Assembly: GCA_026874595.1 (NCBI GenBank) | Contig: CM049320.1 | Coordinates: forward strand, 36,616,214-36,680,213 | DNA: 64,000 bases | Direction: 5' to 3' | Source of the DNA: Sipunculus nudus | Lineage: Eukaryota; Annelida; Sipuncula; Golfingiida; Sipunculidae | In this document: piece by piece, positions 59,021 through 64,000 of the stretch | Position numbering within the stretch: position 1 is the stretch's first letter | Layout: each line of letters opens with the position of its first letter | The notes under the pieces: model-generated | Told to the model about the DNA's origin: nothing | The model's database searches: none | Seen by the model: only the letters and a program-made list of their open reading frames with translations | Made by a program: the position numbers and the translations under genes

Positions 59021-59284
59021 CAGCTCTGGGACCGGTAGTCTCCTCCCAATCCTCTCCATGCAGACCAATCCACAAGAAGTTACTCGTCAAAACAGCTGGA
59101 GGGTTCCTCTTCAAGGTTGCAATAAGGGGTTTCCATTGTGACTTCGCTGGTAGAATAGCAAGTCTACCACCTATTTTAATACATATAGCTCTTGCATGGT
59201 ACCAGTTCCGGGCCTCGGCTACACAAAAGCATTGACCATCGATCTGTGTACACCAATGACCTTCAATAGAGCACCCACTATTTT
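59021..59284 (-). CDS. C-type lectin-like gene, exon with CTLD N-terminal half
   Basis: 264 bp, acceptor CTAATATTTGCAG and donor GCTG|GTAGGT, phase 1 on both sides. It begins the lectin domain: NSGCSIEGHWC, QCFCVAEARNWYHARAICI, GGRLAILP and FLWIGLHGEDWEE. These show the CTLD hallmarks in order: paired N-terminal Cys, the W..A...C helix, GG.LA.I and the WIGL core. The length fits the first ~88 residues of a canonical ~120-residue domain, completed by the exon at 58626-58757. The upstream exon (61954-62142) joins as G + AA = Glu. Domain identity is firm. The carrier is probably a membrane lectin-like receptor acting at the cell surface in recognition or immunity, as is common in invertebrates; specific function is unknown. 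Confidence 0.85.
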
Positions 59285-61953
59285 CTGCAAATATTAGAGT
59301 GCAAATACTGTAACAAGACATTGTAACAGAGCAACAATATAAAACAATATCATATATCAAGTGTGCCAAAGACAGATACATGGAATAGACGTTATAGGTA
59401 TGGCTGATTCCTTTTCATAACAACATTTCTTATACATGTATTTCTTTTGTATACGATCCCTTTAATAATCGGGTTAACCACTGATATGCCTGCTGGCGAT
59501 GTTCAACATTTTAAAACCATGTCTTAAATAAATAATGATAAAGGCCCGCAGGATGAAACGTAATTTGTAGGAAAGGAGTTATATCATGTATGTTTGTGTA
59601 TATTATATTAATATTATTATTATATTAATATTATATTATTATATTAATATTATCATATATTGATAATATCATTTATTGTATCAAAAGTATTGTGATCTGA
59701 GGAATCATGAAATATTGTACCGTTGGAGCTCTTAATGAGCCAGATTGCAAATTATTTATTATTCATTTTTAGATTATTTTCTTGATTCACTATATGATAT
59801 GACTGCAAGTGTACCTGCAACTCCGCATAAAACTCTGAAGGAAATATAATCCTGCCAAAAGTATCATGAAATTAGTAAACTGACAAAATTCCGCTTGCCG
59901 GAAATGATGTGAAAAAAGTCAAATGAATGAGCAATTACAATGAGGAAGAAAATGAGACATAGTTTTTGAAGATAGGAGCAATTTTGACAAAATAATGGAG
60001 AAATAAGATTTTGATGTGTTTTGATTACCTTGACCTTGAACTGCGGCCTTTAAAAAAATAAGCATTCAGCTTCAAGAAATCGTCCCGATATTCTATATGT
60101 GTCAGTAACAAGGTGATTCCTGCAAAACTGTGAATGCTACATATTACAAACAAGAACAAGCTTGCCTGTTAAATTGAAGACAACAAACATACGGAAAGAC
60201 ATACTGACAAACTGTCACAGAGTGGAAGAGAGGTAACTAGATCATTTCAGCAAGAAAACAAAGAGGGAAGATGGGACAAATGTAAACAAAGATATGGGAG
60301 TATTAAAAAAAATGTGATATGTTCGTTGCCCTTGCCTTGAACTTGACCTATTTAAATAATAAAACACATACAGCTTCAAGATATCGTTCCGATATACGAT
60401 ATGTGTAAGTTACAAAGTGAATCCTGCTATACTGTGGCATGTAGAATGCCATAATGTTATGCGCAAGAACAAGCAAGAAGACATTATTAAGGGCAACTGC
60501 CAAACAAACAGATGTACTGACAAAGAGATACATCTGAGATCACTGATCCCTTACTAAGCTTATGTAGAAGGTGCAGAGGAATAACATGAGGCATATTTTA
60601 TGTAGATAAGGTTTAAAGTTTTGAAAATATGGTCAAAAATGATATGTTGTAGTGTTTCAAGTGCATCGCACCCTAGCGGCTTTTTAAAAAAATAAAAAAA
60701 TCACTTTCGAGATATTGGTATAAGACAAAAGATGTTCCAGTTTCGAAAGGATTCCTGAAAATCGTGGCCTGTAATTGTAAGACACAAGAACTAGCAAGCA
60801 GGCAAAATTGAGGACTACTGACAAACAGACAGACATACTGACAAAGTGACACGTCTTAGATCACAGATGACTAGATAAATTTATGGCGAAGGTGAAGAGA
60901 AACAGAATGAGCTGTATTTATGTATCTAAGATTTATACTTTTGGAGATATGGCTATAAAATAATATGTTGTAATGTATCAAGCGGGAACTGATTAGTTCG
61001 TTAGACTGTTCTGTTATATGTTATATATATCTATATATGGTGGGAGTAAAAAGTTATTGCACGTATATGAGAAAAATATTTAGGTTATGTCAGGTTATAT
61101 TTGTTATGTCTAATATAAATAAACGACAGGAGGCAAAATCAGAATGGAATAAGAAGAACAGAATGAGATAGACGTGTATTTGTATGCTGATTTCCTTGTG
61201 TTTCGTACCAGCTGTCTAGAAGATAGGCAACACAGAATTAATTGGGTCTTGGCCATAGTTCTGTCAGAATCGTTCTTGTTCTAACTTGAAATAATATTAT
61301 ATCTCAGTCTTCTATTCTCTTCAAGCTAGGTCAGAAACTCACATTCGATTCCTACTATGTTTAAGATAAAATTTCCTTGTTGGCTGCTGCTCTTTAATGT
61401 TTGTGTGCTGCTGATTGAATACTGATGTCTAAAAGGTTTGAATAACACTATGTTCTTTAAACTTTGCAAAATGATGGATGCTTATTAGATTTAATATCAT
61501 TTGAAACTTGAAATAACGGTGAAACAGGACCAAAAAATAAATTTCCAAATTTTAAGAAAAATTAGAAAAAATATTGAAGGTAGGATATTTAAACATTGTT
61601 GTGGTGGCAAGAGTTTATATTTAATTTTTACTGAATATGAATTTTCGAGAGGTCAAATATCTGTTTAGCCACCCAGACTGCCCAAAAAAAGCCATGGTTG
61701 AATAATTAGAACATTTTAATTGTCCATATTGATATATCTACGGTAACCATACCGTAACCAAGTAACCAATATTTACCCAGTTTACAAAAGGTATGCATCA
61801 TGGCCTGAGCAAATTTAATTAGATGTATAGTTTTCTGTCATTTGTTTCCAATTAAGAACTCATTTCATTTTGGTATAACTGAAAGTCACCTGGGCCCTCA
61901 GTTTACCGAGTTTTGTTTCCATGCAAGTTTAACGGTTCTTTAATATTACTTAC
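59285..61953 (-). other. Intron of the lectin gene
   Basis: 2.67-kb intron, GTAAGT donor at 61953 and TTTGCAG acceptor at 59285. It contains a ~310-bp tandem array (60020-60960) and AT-rich sequence (59600-59660 is a TAT/ATTA-type stretch); the remainder is unassigned. Confidence 0.7.
60020..60960 (+). repeat. Diverged tandem array, ~310-bp period, three units
   Basis: GACAAACTGTCACAGAGTGG (~60207), GACAAAGAGATACATCTGAG (~60520) and GACAAAGTGACACGTCTTAG (~60840) occupy equal places. Each unit also has a CTTCAAGAAATCGTCCCGAT-like phrase and an ACAAGAAC-type phrase. Units are clearly diverged, older than the 180- and 281-bp arrays. Confidence 0.75.
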
Positions 61954-62142
61954 CTTTTATTTCACAAAGGGCAGCTGGGTCATTAAAAAGACAATGAAAG
62001 CGTGAAATATATCCTGCCCCACCATGAAAGAGACCACAGCCGTAGTTTCTATGGGGTCTCTTTCTATTCGTCATCTTTTCGCGGAAAATATCAGCTAAAA
62101 TCACGTAGATAACACAGATAAAGGTAACCATAAGGAGTAAAC
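61954..62142 (-). CDS. C-type lectin-like gene, exon with membrane helix and stalk
   Basis: 189 bp, phase 1 at both ends (2 + 62 codons + 1), acceptor AACTGTCTTTAG and consensus donor AAAAG|GTAAGT. It starts with a hydrophobic run LLLMVTFICVIYVILADIF, followed by basic residues (REKMTNRKRPHR) and a Cys-containing stalk (GCGLFHGG, FHCLFNDPAALC). The helix before the lectin domain indicates either a type II membrane protein or a signal peptide. If the ATG at 62131 is the start, the signal would be short (M + ~12 hydrophobic residues), so I favour an internal membrane exon with an upstream cytoplasmic exon. A 24-bp segment at 63875-63898 with a GTAAGT donor would join in frame but is unproven. 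Confidence 0.6.
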
Positions 62143-64000
62143 CTAAAGACAGTTCTATGGCAGTATATTATGAAGACTAATATTATGCTTATAATAATAA
62201 TATGCTGTTACAATAATATTATAATAATTAAAAATTGCTATAACAATAATGTTCAATTATAACAAAGATTATACTACATTTACAAAATGAAAGTAATATA
62301 TGTTGTAGACATTACCAGGTTTGGGTTCCGGCGTATACGGCGTGACAAATTGCTTAACATTCACAATTGTTTATTATATTTTGAAGGACATGATCATCAA
62401 TTTTGTGGATTTTTCCCCAGGAGGACAGGAATATTTAACTTCGAGCACATCTTAAAGTTCTGAACAAATGACTTAAAGTCTAGGAAAAATACACGAATGC
62501 TGAGACAAAAATGTTACATGAAAATTTCTTTGGCGTTACAAGCCATGATTTATTACCCAGTCCTTTGCAGGTTTTTATGAATATAATTCATACTCTATTC
62601 TTTAACAGCAGTTAAGGTTATGTATACAAAATGACCTCAAACACGGCTGCCTGGTGGCCATATTGAATTTCTAAATAGACTGAAATTCAACATCCCAGAG
62701 GGATAGAAGATTACAAAAGCTGCTCTGACACAATTTTGAAGGTGGCTGCCTGGAAGACATATTGGAATTTTGACAGGTCGGACATTTGCTATCATCTCAT
62801 AGAGACTTGTGGTATTTTCCTCAAATGCATTTAAGATCATATGAATGCCCACAGCAATGTAAAAGGTATGATTAGGTTGAGAGATGAACAAGCCAATATA
62901 AAACGCGTAAGTCCAATATTTTCTAGTTTTCAACTTGCTAACTGGGAGGTAAACTGTGCAAAATTCGAAAGGAAAAATAAATTACACCTGCAAGATCCTT
63001 CTAAAGGCTAAAAAATAATAAAAAAGTAACTTGGCATATCTGTTGATTCATTTTTATTTTTAAAAAGTTCCCAATATACCCTATGATCAAGCAGCTAGAA
63101 TATGCTTTATACAATGATGCCGATGCCTGACTCAAGCATTAAATAATACATGGGACAAAGGACTGTTTTTATAATATACTTTCATGAGCTGATACCAAGA
63201 AGTTCATATTTCTTACTGTAATTAGCAACTATGAGCAGAGTGAAATGTGACAACTGAAGTTCAATTGTTATAGGCAAGTAATATAAAAAAAAATCTAGGC
63301 GACTTTGACGTCCTGGCCCGAAAATCCATAGAGTGTTTCTGAAAACTGTACTACTCATAAATATGAAGTGTGAATCACATTAATCAAATATCATAAGAGA
63401 AATTGATCTGAACACAAAATATGGATGACCTCAACATGTGACCTTTAACCGTTAACACCCTAAAATTCAGAAATTTATTCAAAAACTGTTCTGTCAAATA
63501 AAAATTAAGTTTGAATACGATTCCCCAATCCAAGCAGGAATTCATAATCTGAAAACAGACTTAGGATGACTTCCAGAAGTTACCTTTAGCTTCAACCTTC
63601 TGAAATCTTATTTGACAGAGCTCTTTTTTTGTCAGGGGTAAGTCACATACATGAAGTCTGGATCCTATTTAATTTAGTCGCTGCATAAGCGATGAAGATA
63701 CTTATATACAGAAATGAATACACCCACATTTACTTGAAGATTAAAGTGAAGTTCCCCAAAATTCTTCTTGGGAATTGGTTAAGCAATTTGTGTATCAAAT
63801 ATGAGAAAATGTATGCAACTATTCAAAAGTAATAAGGCTCACAAGAATATTATATTACAGGTTTTCGTACTTACAGCCACGTTCACACTTTTTGTTTCCT
63901 CTTTAAAAAATGTTGATAAAAATGATGTATCAAGTTTGAAGAAAATTAATGCTTAAAAATTGATGAAGTTTTACCATCATATTTTTTTTTATCATTTGAC
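62143..64000. other. Upstream region of the lectin gene, AT-rich
   Basis: No named repeat except a fourth-family block at 62640-62790 (GGCTGCCTGGTGGCCATATT, GTGGCTGCCTGGAAGACATA). A minus-strand frame ending at a GTAATG donor (62316; VTPYTPEPKP) joins the next exon in phase but lacks a good acceptor. No promoter was identified. Confidence 0.4.

Noticed and set aside
62316-62355. Proline-rich segment with GTAATG donor (VTPYTPEPKP)
   Set aside because: Exit phase fits the membrane exon, but there is no credible acceptor or start codon in frame.
1-64000. tRNA, rRNA or prokaryotic operon signals
   Set aside because: No tRNA A/B-box pair with a cloverleaf, no rRNA core motif, and no ribosome-binding-site-led genes were found on reading both strands.

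Overview
This is AT-rich, repeat-saturated nuclear DNA from an animal. It has no operons and no long uninterrupted genes. The few coding pieces I trust are short exons with GT/AG splice sites, or decayed transposon genes. The repeat style is dispersed units ending in GACGGAC-rich runs and a hairpin, with tandemly repeated cores and long poly-G tracts. From general knowledge this resembles bivalve mollusc genomes with their 'pearl'/Helentron-type elements, so a bivalve or related marine invertebrate is my inference; no single-copy marker proves it.

Layout. 1-1.6 kb: the decayed 3' end of a Ty3/Gypsy retrotransposon. 1.7-9.1 kb: copies of two large dispersed families (called F1 and F2 here), a fresh 207-bp tandem duplication and small tandem arrays. 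10.06-11.68 kb: a Helitron/Helentron-like element with four ~327-bp repeats, inserted in an older repeat whose intact copy lies at 5.0 kb. 12.6-15.4 and 17.3-19.7 kb: two related TA-flanked inverted-repeat transposons (A and B). A carries two further nested MITEs and sits inside a third dispersed family (F3). 20-30 kb: F2 dimers, F1 arrays and a 5'-truncated L1/Tx1-like LINE. 32.2-32.8 kb: a CpG-rich, TATA-containing, promoter-like island. 35.2-39.0 kb: the best-preserved transposon, 3,822 bp with ~370-bp inverted repeats, perfect 9-bp target duplications and a decayed gene with a SWIM-like zinc finger (Mutator-like). 39-53 kb: F3, microsatellites, and F1 composites with 180-, 281- and ~335-bp arrays. 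54.3-58.1 kb: inverted arrays of a ~160-bp unit around a decayed centre. 58.6-62.1 kb (minus strand): three exons of a C-type lectin-like membrane protein gene, with introns full of repeats.

Host genes. The lectin exons (61954-62142, 59021-59284, 58626-58757) all have phase-1 borders and join into one reading frame: transmembrane segment, Cys-rich stalk, then a C-type lectin domain. Further minus-strand candidate micro-exons with phase-1 borders lie at 53.4, 53.2, 30.95 and 26.15 kb; some encode membrane helices. They may be the tail of this gene or pieces of relatives. A terminal membrane exon with its own poly(A) signals lies at 16.24-16.37 kb. Most of the remaining sequence is intron or intergenic DNA made of transposon-derived repeats.
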